Source: Chamaecrista fasciculata | Taxonomy: Eukaryota; Streptophyta; Magnoliopsida; Fabales; Fabaceae | Direction of reading: 5' to 3' | Assembly (NCBI GenBank): GCA_003254925.1 | Contig: QANZ01028358.1 | Span: 213,384 to 277,383 of the forward strand | Length of the DNA stretch: 64,000 nucleotides | Shown here: piece by piece, positions 41,701 to 53,429 of the stretch | Layout of the letters: each line of letters starts with the position of its first letter | How positions within the stretch are numbered: the stretch's first letter is position 1 | Position numbers and translations under genes: made by a program | Notes under the pieces: model-generated | What the model saw: the letters and a program-made list of their open reading frames with translations, nothing else | Told to the model about the DNA's origin: nothing | Database searches by the model: none

Positions 41701-44700
41701 TCCAAAAAAAAAATTGATTTTTTGAATAAAAATCTTAATAAAAGGGGTTTCTTGCACTAAATCAAAAGTTCATGAGATCTTTCTCACTTTCAAAGTTCAA
41801 GGGGTTTTTTGGCACAATGACTAAATTTCAGGGGAGTTTTGTGCATTGTAGCTTTTTTTTATAAAACCCAAAAGGTAACATGTATTAATACCACTTCTTC
41901 AAATAAAAGAACAGGAAGTTTTTTTGGCCAAAGAGAACAGGAAGTTTGTCTTGAAAACTCAGTGAACAAATTATGGGGAAAAAGTAATATAAGTTCACAA
42001 ATTTTGAGTCAAACTAGTCAAGCATTCAAACCAGTAAACAAATACAAAGTTAACTTCTTTAATAAGACAACCTTAATAGTGTTTAGGTCCGATATGTCAA
42101 ATTTTGCCTTCTTCTGAATTGCTCTTCGCATGTATTGTATTGCAAACTTTACCTGCAAGAAGGAAAAAGAAAAATAAAAATAAAAAAATACTGCAAATTT
42201 CACCAGCAAAAAGGCTTAGGTAATTATGTTTCATTGCTCATACATATAACTGATTTTTCAAAAATGGTGAGTCCTAGGGTAATGGCAAAAAGAAACAAAT
42301 ATCTCATCATATACCATAGATTGAAGATACGATATAACCTTCATGTAAAGAAAAAATAAAATATAAAACGAGACTTGATCCAAAATGTTGGATAGTCGTG
42401 CATCAATGAATACTTATAATGATTTGTATCTTTTAAAAAAAATGAATATACTCACAGTGAACTTTGGCAGACGAACTTTGTATGTATCTACCAACTCCAT
42501 CATCAAATCAACCAAATCAGAGAAGGGGCTGTCTAAAACCATCCCAGCAATTGAAGGATCCTCGGCTCCGTACATAAGGCTGCAAGAACACATTAGTCAA
42601 AATAGTACATACAAAATCGCCAAATAACCTCGATAATAAATATGATGTACTACACAATCATGGAGAGTAGTAATTGAGATAAAGAATAAGAAACTCATAG
42701 GCAACACTTATAAGTTATAACAAGGACTTTTCTAAATGAAATATATATATATATATATATATATATATGGAGATTCATTTTAGAATATATTAATATCAAT
42801 TATTTCCACAAGTCTCTAAAAGTTCAAAACTACAACCTATTTTTTAAAAAAATAATAATCCTCAATTTGAGGATATGTGGTCTATATAATACATTATTTA
42901 AGTATGAGATGATATTGGTATATAGTATACACCTCCTTTCACAAAGCCACTTCGGCCACTATAGTCCCATCATTATTGCATCCTATGATCATTATCAATA
43001 TATTAGAAGAGGAAGTCCCTACATAAATGTTCACCTCAAACCATGCTAGCTTGCATTCTAAGAGGCTAACAACATTAAAAGAAGAGTAAACTACCAATTA
43101 GGTCTTGGATTATGTAGATGTTGTTATTATAGTCCTTGAATTTCTGAAATGTTTGACTTAGTCCCTGAAAATTCATTTTCATTACAATTTAGTCCTTCCA
43201 GGGACTGAGTTGTACATTGTTAATGTTCATTGAGAGACTAACTTATAATGAGTCATGAGATCTCGGAGACTAAACCAAACATTTTAAAAAAAATAGGGAC
43301 AACAATGACAATGCCCATATAATCTAGGGGTTAGAATGTCAGTTTACTCTTAAAGATCAATTATGTCCCAAGTATGACTAGTAAACCTTTCTCTAACTCA
43401 TCCAAATTGCAAGCTGAAAAGAAGGCAGAAACTATATGGATATTACCTGGTCACAGCACCCATTGAGCGGCCCCATAAGCCAATCAAAGAGACATTTCCA
43501 TCTGCCCGAAGAAAATCGACCACAGCCCTCAGATCATCCTTCTGAAAACAGTCAAGAATGTCAAATAGCCATTTCAAAATGGAGAATGGCAACAAATGGT
43601 TATAGAGGAAGCACACTCACTTCATTCCAACCAAGAGTGACATGATCTCCTCCGGAAAGCCCAGATCCCGAGAAATCCAGTGTGAAAACTGTAATATTTG
43701 AAGGAAGTAAAATTATTGCAGCTTCACTTCCATCAGCCCTGCATCCACTGTCATATACAATGTACCCAGTCAGCATAACCCAATAAAACAGAAACTTTCC
43801 GATACCAAACAACAATAAACCAAAATATGCATTTAAAGAGATTGAAATTTTTTGCAACTACTCTTTAAACTAAAGAAAGCTGTATGGTATCCTTCAATAT
43901 CAGCAACAGCTCAATAGGTCATGTTTATTACTCTTTTCTATTTTCACATTGTAACGTCTGACCTAGATTTACAAAACTTATGCAAACACCCTCTTCTTTT
44001 TGTATTATACAAAGACCTCACTAAGTTGATTTTTCAGGGGGTAAATGTGACTTACACAGGAATGATCTGCTTTTGGATAAATGTGAAATTTTATAGAGAT
44101 AAGGTCAATGTAATATACTTTATAGTTTTAGCATCAGGCTCATTATAAAAAGGCTAAAATGCACAAAACTCTCTTGAACTTCAGTCATTGTGCAAAAAAA
44201 AAAAAACCCTTAAACTTTGAAAAGTAACAAAAGACCTTCTGAACTTTTAATTTTGTGCAGAAGACCCTTCTATTAAGATTTTCATTCAAAAACATCTTTT
44301 TTTTTTTATAATTTTATGATTGCTGTTACATTAATCAAAATTAAAATTAATTATTGTTGCAATTCATAGTAGCCAAAATACTAAGAATTTCTTTAACTTT
44401 TTCAATAAAATTTAAACAAAAGGGGTTATTTGCACAAAATCAAAAGTTCAAAGGATGTTTCGTCACTTTTCAAAGTTAAAGGGATTTTATGCAAATTAGC
44501 CTTATATAAAGGAGTAATCATAACATTCAAAGCAGTTAAGTCTGAAACAATTAAAAGACAAACAGTACAGTATCAATTGAACTATTTGACACACCAACCA
44601 CATGCTAGACTGCTAAAAAAATATTAAGTCCCCACAATCACCTGTTTCCGTGGCAATATATCACACAAGGCAGAGGCTTGTCTTCGGGACTGACAATAGG

Positions 44701-46648
44701 CACGTAATGACTGCACAGAAGAACATCGCCCCGACTGTTTTTGATCTGGAGAGTTTCAAATTTCACATGGAAGACTGATATCACAATTCTTCAACTCAAG
44801 ATTTTAACTATGAATATATATTTGGTAGTAACAACTCAAGACTGATATCATAATGGCAGAGAGTTGCCGAGAGCTAGTAACAACTTTATCCAATCAAGAT
44901 TTTAACTATGATTGTGTAGGACAATGGAAATTACTTATAAGGATTTTTGAAGAAAACTTTCAAATTTTCTGACAATGATTGAAAGTGAAATTTTAGCAAA
45001 GGTAATATCTTATCATATTATTTTCCCCTTACTAATGAACAACAAAATTAAAAAAAATAAAATAAAGAAATAGTGCAACCTTAAGATGAAATTACATGAA
45101 AATTAAGTGTTAAAAGATTTTACTGGCATAATAAACTCGTTTTTTTGAATCCTACCTCCACATCCTTTCGTTGATACCATTTCCCTTTCAGCATGAACTC
45201 TTGATCTAATAAATCACTTTTCGGGTCATATTCCGCTCTGCATCCCAATGATGTAAACATTTATCATGTCATAATTTGATGTAAGAATTTGAAATAGAAA
45301 ATGGCAAAAAAAAAAAAACGGTAACCACTAATTCCTGTAAACAAGGAAACCAACACAAATACTCCCACTTCCTAGAACATGTGAAGTGGGAATATGGGTT
45401 CACACTCATCCTACTTCCACATGAGAAGTGGGAGGAAGTGGGTCCTTATCATAAGCATATTCAAAATGCTACTAAAACTAAAATATATGCCTCAGAATTA
45501 CCCAAAACGATAAGTTTAAGGACAAAAAAAATATGATGCATTCTGGACTAATAATAAAGATTCAAGAGCAAGTTCTTAACAAACACTGTTTATGTTTAAG
45601 ATCTCACTCCTAGACCAAATAATAAAGATTCAAGAGCAAGTTCTTAAAAAACACTGTTTATGTTTAAGATCTCACTCCTAGACCAAATAAAGCAATAAGA
45701 TTATAAGAACTTGTATATTGAATACAAAAAACCACTGCATTTTGAAGAGATATGCAGTGCGATAATGCTTTGTCTGTGGCAATATGTGAGGTAAAAGACA
45801 TGTTACATAAGCATCATTAATTTATAATTTAAAGGAAAGCCCAAAAATGAAAAAAAAAAAAAATCCAATACTGACATGAGATAAAAGTGTTTGCTTAATA
45901 TATTTTTTGGAGTACATCTACTTTTTAGCACTAAATTTGTCTCAAAATTATGATTTAGTCTTTGAAGAACGAAAATATACTTTTGGGTCCCTGTTTTTTT
46001 TTTAGAAACATTAACTATTTACTCAAGGACTAAATAATCAATGTCTATAAAGAAATCAACGACCAAAACATATATTTCTAATATTCAGAAACTAAATCTT
46101 ACTTTTGGCACTAATTCAGGGACCAAGAAATAAATTTTCTCTACTTTTTGGTTCCTGGAGGAGGGGATCGGCTCAAGGGAACGAAACTAGAACAGAAAAT
46201 GGTCAACATGAACAGAAAACAATAGAATATAATCATCTAATAATCTTCTGAAGTTAGCTTAAAAATAGATCTTGAATTTCCAACACAAACGATGAACTAA
46301 GTTAAGATGATTTGATGGCAAACCAATGAAAAAGCACAAATGTATTTATTTCTCAGTTTACTTCTTTCTGTAACAAGAGAAGGATTGGATTATTCGTAAC
46401 TACAGATAACTGATTCTAAACAATCTAGCTTTTCTTAGTTGCGATGGGGGCTTTGCAAGGACTAAAAAGAAAAAATCTTTGAATTCCACCATATTCCTAC
46501 TGAACAATACCAAAAATGAAAAACCCATATGAAGATTTTAGTTAAAACAAGAGAGAAATTTGGGGGAGAAAAAGAAAAAGCATCATTGTTAGATGAAGTT
46601 TGATCGATACCTTGGTGGGCGAATGATGAAGTTTACAAGCTGCTCCAT
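38710..46648 (-). CDS. Plant alpha/beta hydrolase with Ser-rich C-terminal tail, 14 exons
   Basis: Exons in transcript order (plus-strand coordinates): 46611-46648, 45156-45237, 44642-44745, 43621-43747, 43447-43541, 42456-42579, 42072-42152, 40983-41081, 40562-40720, 40380-40458, 40210-40286, 39829-39873, 39452-39628, 38710-39243. Frame is kept throughout, giving 606 aa. It starts MEQLVNFIIRPPRAEYDP. The core is a serine-hydrolase fold: oxyanion-region CHGNSGCR, nucleophile elbow GLWGRSMGA (Ser143), Asp about 233 in GHAIDDDF and His262 in GDHNSPRP. Substrate is unknown; related plant proteins are annotated S33-like or acyl-ester hydrolases. The last exon encodes 177 residues, very Ser/Thr-rich and probably disordered, ending DFNFFRNSHNR. 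Intron 8 uses a GC donor (ATG|GCAAGT). The exon 10 donor (GTGTTT) is weak and is the least certain junction. Introns host several MITEs and an N gap. Confidence 0.88.
39990..40195. repeat. Foldback repeat in hydrolase intron, 'family H' copy
   Basis: 'tccctacaagatgcaattacaatcaatttgatc' mirrors 'gatcgtaattgcatctttcaggga'. The body lies between exons 12 and 11 of the minus-strand hydrolase gene. Confidence 0.6.
41479..41853. mobile_element. Foldback MITE with N gap, 'family A' copy 4
   Basis: It starts GGCTAAATTGTAA and ends GTGCATTGTAGCT. The interior 'ttgaaaagtgaagaaagaccgctgaacttttg' and its mirror match family A. 54 N (41498-41551) and an (AC)n run replace the first part of the left arm. 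It lies in intron 7 of the alpha/beta hydrolase gene. Confidence 0.7.
41498..41551. other. Assembly gap (54 N) next to an (AC)n run
   Basis: 54 undetermined bases followed by CACACACA to about 41574 (41552-41574). The gap is inside a repeat in an intron, so no coding sequence is lost. Confidence 0.98.
43084..43349. mobile_element. Foldback MITE, 'family G'
   Basis: GAGTAAACTACCAATTAGG at the left is mirrored by ATGTCAGTTTACTC at the right. The arms carry 'cttggattatgtagatgttgtt' and its mirror 'acaatgcccatataatctag'. It is 266 bp, in intron 5 of the alpha/beta hydrolase gene. The 9-bp flanks are only loosely similar. Confidence 0.65.
44152..44501. mobile_element. Foldback MITE, 'family A' copy 5
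   Basis: It begins GGCTAAAATGCACAAAAC and ends GCAAATTAGCC. The flanks TTATAAAAA (44143-44151) and TTATATAAA (44502-44510) match at 8 of 9. It is 350 bp, in intron 3 of the alpha/beta hydrolase gene. Confidence 0.8.
45551..45686. repeat. 68-bp tandem duplication in a hydrolase intron
   Basis: Two adjacent 68-bp copies (45551-45618, 45619-45686) start ATAATAAAGATTCAAGAGC and differ at only one or two positions. This is a recent tandem duplication in intron 1 of the alpha/beta hydrolase gene. Confidence 0.9.
45903..46145. repeat. Foldback MITE-like repeat, 'family B' copy
   Basis: Phrases 'ctactttttagcactaaatttgtctcaaaattatgatttagtc' and the mirror 'aactaaatcttacttttggcactaattcagggacc' match the copies at 8061 and 37655. 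It lies in intron 1 of the alpha/beta hydrolase gene. Confidence 0.6.
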
Positions 46649-46944
46649 AGATTCAAGTAGTAAAGATTGAATCTTTCGGCAAATATGCCCTCAACATATA
46701 CCAATTTGGGTATTTGAAAGAGAAATAAGTAAAATAAAGAGAAAAAGAAAAGAGAGAAAAGGAAAGATTTTGATGGGTGATGACGGTTTTCTGAGACAAA
46801 GGAAGAACAAGTAAAGAAGAGGAACAGAAAGAGAACGACCAGACCGGCTTTTGTGTTGTGATGTTGGTGTTGTTACTTTTCCAGTTGTTCATTTTTTAAA
46901 AATCGACAAAAATAAAATAGAATAAAATAAATAGATAAAAGAAA

Positions 46945-47525
46945 GGTCAAATTTAGTTCTAGTCCTATATGTTTGAGGAGAATTTTAATAAGGCCCTCTG
47001 TGTTTTCTTTTTTTTTTTTTTGCAAATTTTGTTCCGAATATTTTCATGATTTTTTAATTTTGTATTCTAAATTTATTTTTGAGTTCTGATCTTAAATTTT
47101 TAATTTTTAATTTTTAATTTTACTTGTCAAGTATATGACTAACTTAATATGGTCATATCAACTAAAGTTGATCTTTACTTAAATAATTAGATTATTAGAC
47201 TAGCCCGCTCAAAAGTATATAACTACTTTACTTGATCTTAAAATGTGCGGCTCACCTTTTCCATAAATTTGATCTAATTTATTGATGGTTCTAACTAAAT
47301 AGAAGAATTGCTTGTTAAAAACAATATGTAGTTATTCAATCATCGCATTTGAACTTAAAATAAAAAAAAAAAAATATGACCATATTTAGTCACTTTAAAC
47401 TAAAAAGTAAAAAAAGAAAAAAATGTGAAAACAAATAAGACTAGTTTATAAAATATATATATATATAAAGGATCACATTAAAACTTACTTTAGATATATA
47501 AGACCAAAAGTGTAATTTGAGCTTA
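46945..47525. repeat. Large decayed foldback, 'family J'
   Basis: 'gtcaaatttagttctagtcctatatgttt' at the left is mirrored by 'agatatataagaccaaaagtgtaatttgagc' at the right. The interior has 'catcgcatttgaacttaaaataaaa'. Similar sequences are at about 16800-17110, 17590-17640, 18520-18930 and 57300-58035. Confidence 0.5.
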
Positions 47526-47852
47526 AAGAAATGTTTCATTTTTGGTTGCCAGCTGAGACCCCCGTTGATGTCTGGTCCCTCTTCAATCTTCATACGTGCG
47601 AAGCTTACGGTTACGGTTCACTCGTGTGCGTCATTCGCACGGGATAGTTAAAACTTAAATGTCAATTTTTTTTTGTTAAATGTTGTATATAAATGAGAGA
47701 ACATATTTTTTATCATTATATTTATCTTAAATTAAGATTTAACTCATAAATATTAAAAATGTAATTTCATATTTTTTTTAAAAAAATATTGATTACTTAA
47801 TCTTAAAACATTATTTATAGAAATTAAATAATCTATTTTTATAAAAATAAAA

Positions 47853-48275
47853 ATAAATTACACAGAATGTCCATGTGGTTTGGCTTATTTATAGAAAGAG
47901 TTCATGTGTTTTAAAAAGTGACAAATAGGGGCTTGTGGTTTATTCGTTACCAAAAAGGATCACAATAGGTATTTGTTATCCAAAACTAACAAAATTAGGA
48001 CAATGTGTAGCTCACGTGAGTACATGACCCATTTCCACATACTTGATCCCTAATTTCTCCTCCATTATGCAGAAACCAAACCCTAACTCCCATTCTTGAA
48101 TCCTAATCCTCAGAAATTAAGGATTGAGTATGTGAAAATAAGTCACGTGAGTTGCACATTGTCCTAATTCCGTTAGTTTTGGATGGAAAATACCTCCTGA
48201 GACCCTTTTTTGTTAACAGAGACCCTTTCTGTAAATGGGCTAAACCACAGGAACCTTCTGTGTAATTTACCCTAA
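47853..48275. mobile_element. Foldback element with GTGTAATTTACCCTA end
   Basis: 'aaattacacagaatgtccatgtggtttgg' mirrors 'taaaccacaggaaccttctgtgtaatttaccc'. It resembles the GGGTAAATTGCAATTTGG family in its terminal words. It interrupts a family B-like repeat, whose halves lie on both sides (about 47650-47852 and 48276-48365). Confidence 0.65.
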
Positions 48276-48819
48276 AAATAATTATAACCAAATATATATT
48301 ACTAATATTCATAGATTAAATCATAATTTTTTAACACATTTTAGAACTAAAATAATATTTACTCTATACAAATTGATATGTTGTGATTTCAAACACTTAA
48401 TTTAGGTGAGATTTAAGTACGTGCGTTTTCTTTTTCGTTCACATGCACCCTCAAATTTTATACATAATAAGGGCATTCCCAATAAAGTCCTTTCCATTTG
48501 TTGGGATGTAATAAGAAAACCACAAAGTAAGAAAGTAATTAACAAGATATTTAAATAATATGATGATTATTTTCTAAGCAAGATCAATATCAAGCCTATT
48601 ATTATCATTACTTTTTTGCCTGAAGTTCAAGGCTATTATTTATTCGTTGTTTGTTATATAACAGTTTAATTTAGTATATTAGTTAATTCAAAATACATAA
48701 TAGTGTCATTCATTATCACGTTATTCACCTAAAAAGGATAATAACTGTTAATTTCTTAATATTCAAGGTAATAAATTGTTGGGTTGGTCAAAACTATATC
48801 TTAGTCCGAGACCTTTAAA

Positions 48820-49945
48820 TTTATACAACAACAACAATAACTAAATTTTTTTTTTATTAGGTGAGGTCGGTTATATGGATTAACTGATGTTAATATGTTA
48901 TATTCTTGCACATATCAACTGTTAGGCTATTAATAGATAAATTCATAGTTGTCAAATCAGGATTCGAATCGTGAATCATTAAGCTAATTTTTGAATCGTG
49001 AATCGTATCGAATCGTAGGATTCACAAACACAATGAAAAATAGTCTGAAGTATATTATATCAATGACAAAAAATTATATTAAGTCTCACATAAAGTCAGA
49101 AATGACAAATCATAATAAAAAAGAACTTGTAAGTCATAATTCATAACTCATAACTAACAAAACAAAGTTTAAATTAATTATCTTATAGTCCTATTCATCT
49201 AGATTAACATCACTACTATCACTAGTATCATCATTGTCTTAATCTAAAATGACTATTTCATCATCTTCTTCCTCTTCATTACCCCTTCATCATCTCCAAT
49301 GTTTTATTCACTAGTATCTTGAATTTGAATGCCGCTTTTTTTAAACTCACATAAGCTTCTGACTCTGAAATTATGCTATGTTGTTACTGTTTTAGTGTTT
49401 TAAAATTTTTTTTTGTAATCAGCCTTTTTTTTAACATTGCAGCCTTTGTTTTACTATACTCTTCCGAATCGTTCGATTCGCGATTCCGATGCGAATCGTA
49501 GGATTCTAATAAGTATCGCATCGATTCAGGGCATCAAAGGATTCATTCAACGATACGTATCGTTTTGATGCCGAATCGAATCAAATCGTAGGATTCTAAT
49601 AACTATGGATAAATCTTTCCAGATAATTTTGTTTTCTTTAATTTGGTTTTCCCCTTCCTCGAGTTATACGATATTCAACCATTTGGTCAACTCTGCGTAC
49701 TGGGACCTCCATAGGTCTTATTTGTACATGCTCCAATCACCTAAGACTTGTTTCAACCAATTTCTTTATGATATGTGTTACTTCAACTTCCTCTTAGATG
49801 ATCTCATTCTTGATCTTGTCTTTTATAATATGACCACCTCTCAGACTTATAGTATGACCACACATTTATCTCAGTCACGTTGAATTTCTATTCATATTAC
49901 TCTTTTATCGTCTAACACTCACTACCATACAACTTAACTTTTTAA
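48820..49945 (-). mobile_element. LINE reverse-transcriptase C-terminal remnant, interrupted by a hAT-type element
   Basis: On the minus strand the sequence reads pieces of a plant LINE tail: LYGSEC, then KDKIKNEI, VETSLR, HVQIRPMEVPVRRVDQMVEY, with stops. Beyond the insertion at 48944-49607 it resumes with INSLTVDMCKN and ends in a TTG-rich tail near 48820. It is the same LINE type as the fragment at 24181-24510. It is non-functional. Confidence 0.75.
48944..49607. mobile_element. Non-autonomous hAT-type element nested in a LINE
   Basis: Termini are CATAGTTGTCAAATCAGG and the inverted ATTCTAATAACTATG. The subterminal DNA is full of GAATCG/CGATTC words. The flanks GATAAATT (48936-48943) and GATAAATC (49608-49615) form an 8-bp duplication with one mismatch, the hAT signature. 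The LINE at 24399 has the unoccupied site (gatttatccattaataacc), which confirms the boundary. It is 664 bp with no transposase. Confidence 0.82.
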
Positions 49946-50307
49946 GACTAAAATACAATTTTAACCTTGTCAGATTAACAATAAAATTTGAATGCCAAGA
50001 AAAAAGTGCAAAATTAAATATATTCCTTTTCAAGTTAGTGTTGAATCATCCGATTGAAAGTTTAGTTTATTTTCGATCATTCACTTCATTCTTTTCTATG
50101 TTAAACATAGCTAGAGAATAATTAATATATATATATATACCTTTTAACGTTCATTGTTCTTTGCAAAGTCACATTCTTCAATTTCACTCCATCCAACAAA
50201 ATACTCCAACATTTGTGAGACGTAGCTATTTGATGTATCTCACTGTTCATTTAATTGAATGGGTATATATATATAGAAGGAGCAGAGAAACGTGTGTATA
50301 TATATAA

Positions 50308-50492
50308 CTAGGGGCTTTGCGTGCCCTAACGAGCACGCAAATATGTATGTAAAATAAATAAGGGACTAAATTGTTAACTTAGTAAAGAAAGAGAGACCAA
50401 ATAGTTAATTTTCTCTTATTTTTAATTTCATAGACTATAGTTTTAAATTAAACATGGACGACCAGAAAGGGGTGGAGCCATATAATATAAGA
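50308..50492 (-). mobile_element. Non-autonomous Helitron, copy 2
   Basis: The reverse complement starts TCTTATATTATATGG after A and ends GCCCCTAG before T. It is nearly identical to 31343-31522 in the opposite orientation. The hairpin is slightly imperfect (GCGTGC/TCGTTAGG/GCACGC). Confidence 0.82.
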
Positions 50493-50784
50493 TGTATTGA
50501 CCTATTTTTCAGTTTTCACTATCAACATAACTACTGATAATCTACAGTGATTTCAAACCCTGCTGACAAACTTGGTGATCTCTTATAAATTACTAATACG
50601 TTCAATTAATTATGCATGTTAAAAACAAGTACTTAAAGCATGTGCTTGAAATAATACAAATGGACTAATACTAGCTAGAAAAGATGCAAACGAATTTTAA
50701 CGAGAGAATACTGACCTAATATCTAGAAAAATACTAGCTAGAAAAGATGCAAACGAATTCTATATATTATTTTTCTATTCGGCG

Positions 50785-51185
50785 CTTTAGGGTGCGTTTG
50801 GATTAAAAGTTAAGTTAAAGGAGGATAAAGGAATGGGGGAGGTAATAAAGGAGAGGTAAAGGATTTGTGTTATAAAGGAGGTTTTTAGTAAATTGTGTTT
50901 GGGAAAATGAGAGATAAAGGAGGAATTATGATGTGAAATTATTTTAAAGGGTATGTAATGATTGTGGTGGGTTGAAATAATAGTATTGGTATTTTAAATT
51001 TGTATAGGGGTAAAAATGGTAAAAATAAAGGAGGACAAAGGAGTGTTTTTTTTTGTTTGTTTTGGTGTTAGTAAAGTGGTATGAGTAATGATTGCCTCGA
51101 AATTTGTGCTAAAGGAGGAAGTTAATAAAGGAGATTTTTGGAATGGTAAGGTAAAGGAGGATGGAGGTGTGAATGTAGGACCAAA
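50785..51185. repeat. Purine-rich 'aaaggagg' segment, probable transposon fragment
   Basis: It begins GGGTGCGTTTGGATTAAAAG, a word typical of plant MITE and hAT ends. Many AAAGGAGG words follow (ttaaaggaggataaaggaatgg, ataaaggaggacaaaggag). I could not find the inverted partner. Confidence 0.4.
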
Positions 51186-51591
51186 ATGTAATTTTTGAGT
51201 ATTGAATTGTAAACTTTTAGAGACTAGATTATATATTTTTCCTGTTTACTGTCTTTTAATTTTATTTTAAAATTTTGATACTACAAAAAATATTACCTAT
51301 GTATATAATTGAGAAGGGACCAAAATTTATATTTTCTGGGGTATGAATTATATATTTTTCTAAATTTTCTTCTTCAGTAGTTGCAGAACAAAAAATATTA
51401 GCCATATATATACAGAATGATGGACCAAGATGTATATTTCTTACACTTCAAAAAATATTACTTACATATATACTGGAGGAAGGACCAAATTGTAAAGTCT
51501 TAGGGAATGAATTATATATTTTTTCCCATTACTGTTTTTTAAATATGTTCATAAATTTTTAAACCACAAAAAATATTACCCATATATATAC
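51179..51591. repeat. Degenerate tandem repeat, about 130-155 bp units, 3 copies
   Basis: The series 'ggaccaaa..', 'gaattatatatttttc..', 'acaaaaaatattaccc/tatatatatac' recurs about three times. The last unit stops at the single N at 51592. Confidence 0.55.
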
Positions 51592-51620
51592 NGACGACCA
51601 GAAAGGGGTGGAGCCATATA

Positions 51621-51632
<12 letters not shown>
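51592..51632 (-). other. Single N joined to a Helitron 5'-end fragment
   Basis: Directly after the N the sequence GACGACCAGAAAGGGGTGG then AGCCATATAATATA matches the inner 5' part of the Helitron at 50308-50492. The 3' part is absent. The N may mark a collapsed or wrongly joined repeat. Confidence 0.7.
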
Positions 51633-51652
<20 letters not shown>

Positions 51653-52307
51653 TAATAATATTATGATAATGACTAAACACCTTTCTAGTTTCTACCACCA
51701 CTACATGATGAATTTGATGTGTAAGTATTACCCACCACACTAAATGACTCCTATTTATTTCCATTATCTTGTGTCAACAACACATAATATATAGACTATA
51801 GGTGATCCCCAAAAGCTATGGTACTATACATACAGTACTATATAAATATAAGATTTAAATCAAAACTTTATTTTGGTCCCTAAATTATATATAGGGTGAA
51901 TTTCATATATTTTGGTTTCTAAAATATTTTTTATTCCATTTGATTGGTCTTTAAACTTATATATTTGTTCTACCCTTAATCGCACGCATGATTCTATCTA
52001 ATTTTTGTTAGGTAAAACACTTTTTCGTGCCCCCTAATATTTGCAGTGATTTTCAATTATACCCCTAACGTTTTATTTTATTCAGGCGTGCCCTCAATGT
52101 GAAACTAACGTTTCAATTATGCCTCTAATTTTGACTCAATGCCCATGTGACAATTTCTTTTACTTATGTGTCATTTTTTTTTTGTCTGACTTGAATACTT
52201 AGCATGATGACTGGACATTCCTATTTTTCTTTTCCACCATGGCATGATGACTTGATTTACATTTCTGAACATAAAAATTACAACACTAAATTTTTTTGGC
52301 TAAATTG

Positions 52308-52385
52308 CACAAACACCCCCTGAGCTTTAGCAAAATTACACAAACACCCCCTGAGCTTTAGCAAAATTACACAAACACCCCTGAA
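52308..52385. repeat. 31-bp tandem repeat inside element 3
   Basis: CACAAACACCCCCTGAGC recurs at 52308, 52339 and (truncated) 52370, a 31-bp period. Confidence 0.85.
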
Positions 52386-52554
52386 TTTTTTTGTTCCTTT
52401 TCAACAAAAAACAAGGAAAATGTTGATTTTCAACTCCCAAAAGTTTAATTTTTTGCATTACGGTTCTTTTCCTTTTATAATAGGATCAAAACGTAAGAAA
52501 AATATATAAATGAGAGTTTTTATGCATTTCACACAAAAAAAATTAAAACAATAG

Positions 52555-52915
52555 ATGAACACGGCGACGCTGGCTTTTCTTCTTCTTCACCTTCTTCTTC
52601 CCAAGCTTTACGGCCATGGCCGCCGCCGGCGACAACGCCGGCAACGGTCATCAAACATCATCGCCTCCCTCCCGCTCTCCTCCAACGACTCCTCTAAATT
52701 ATTCTCTTCTTCTCTCTTCGCCAATCTCAAACGCCTCAAATCCCCTTCTTCATCTGCTTCTCCTTCGGGTTAAAATTTTAAATCTTCCTTCAAATCCAGT
52801 CATTGTGTTGGTGTTGTTGCCCGGAGGTCGCCATGGCTGAAGCTTGGGAAGAAGAGGAGTTGAAGGAGAAGACGTCATTGTGTTTTTGTTTGTTTCTATT
52901 TATGTTCAGAAATGG
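52555..52915 (+). pseudogene. GC-rich cargo 3 inside element 3, probable captured gene fragment
   Basis: An ATG directly follows the arm and opens a 72-codon frame ending at 52773. It includes NIIASLPLSSNDSSKLF and SLFANLKRLKSPSSS, which look like genuine plant coding sequence of an unidentified protein. A second frame (52616-52840) overlaps. GC content is far above the surrounding element. It is short and stops early, so it is most likely a captured fragment and not a working gene. Confidence 0.45.
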
Positions 52916-53429
52916 AAATTCAGTCATCGTATTACCGTGGAAAAACAAAATAGGAATGTCTAGTTATTATGTCACGTATTTAAGTCAGACAAAAAAAAAA
53001 TGACATATAAGTAAAAAAAATTGCCACATGGGCATTGAGTCAAAATTGGGGACATAAATGAAACGTTAGTTTCACATTGAGGGCACGCCTGAACAAAATA
53101 AAACGTTAGGGGCATAACTGAAAATCACTGCAAACGTTAGGGGGCACGAAAGAGTGTTTTGCCTTTTTGTTATTATCTCTTAGTTGAATACTTAATTTAG
53201 ATATTTTCTTTTTCGTATATGCATCATAACAAGTGAGTTGACAAAGAAAAAGAAAAAAAATCTTTTTTAAGAAAATCAACTACAAATTTATCTTTTATTT
53301 AAGTCTAAAAATGAAGTTTTTTTTTTCTTCTTTTTTATGTCAAATCACTTATTAGGATATGTACGAGAGAAAAATCATTTATCTTAACTAGCCTGATCAC
53401 AACTAATGATAAAAATAAGATGAAATCAC

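Larger units (their letters stand above)
52011..53163. mobile_element. Cargo-bearing foldback MULE-like element (element 3) with 9-bp TSD
   Basis: It begins GGTAAAACACTTTTTCGTGC and ends with the inverted GTGTTTTGCC. The arms are about 180 bp, with 'gggcataactgaaaatcactg' and its mirror. A perfect 9-bp duplication TTTTTGTTA lies at 52002-52010 and 53164-53172. The centre has a second set of arms like those of element 2 on the left side, then a GC-rich open segment at 52555-52915. Confidence 0.85.

Noticed and set aside
41393..41717. ORFs on both strands across 41498-41551
   Set aside because: They read through a run of N and an (AC)n repeat inside a MITE.
49605..49883. 92-aa plus-strand ORF
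   Set aside because: It is the antisense of a LINE reverse-transcriptase remnant whose true frame is on the minus strand.
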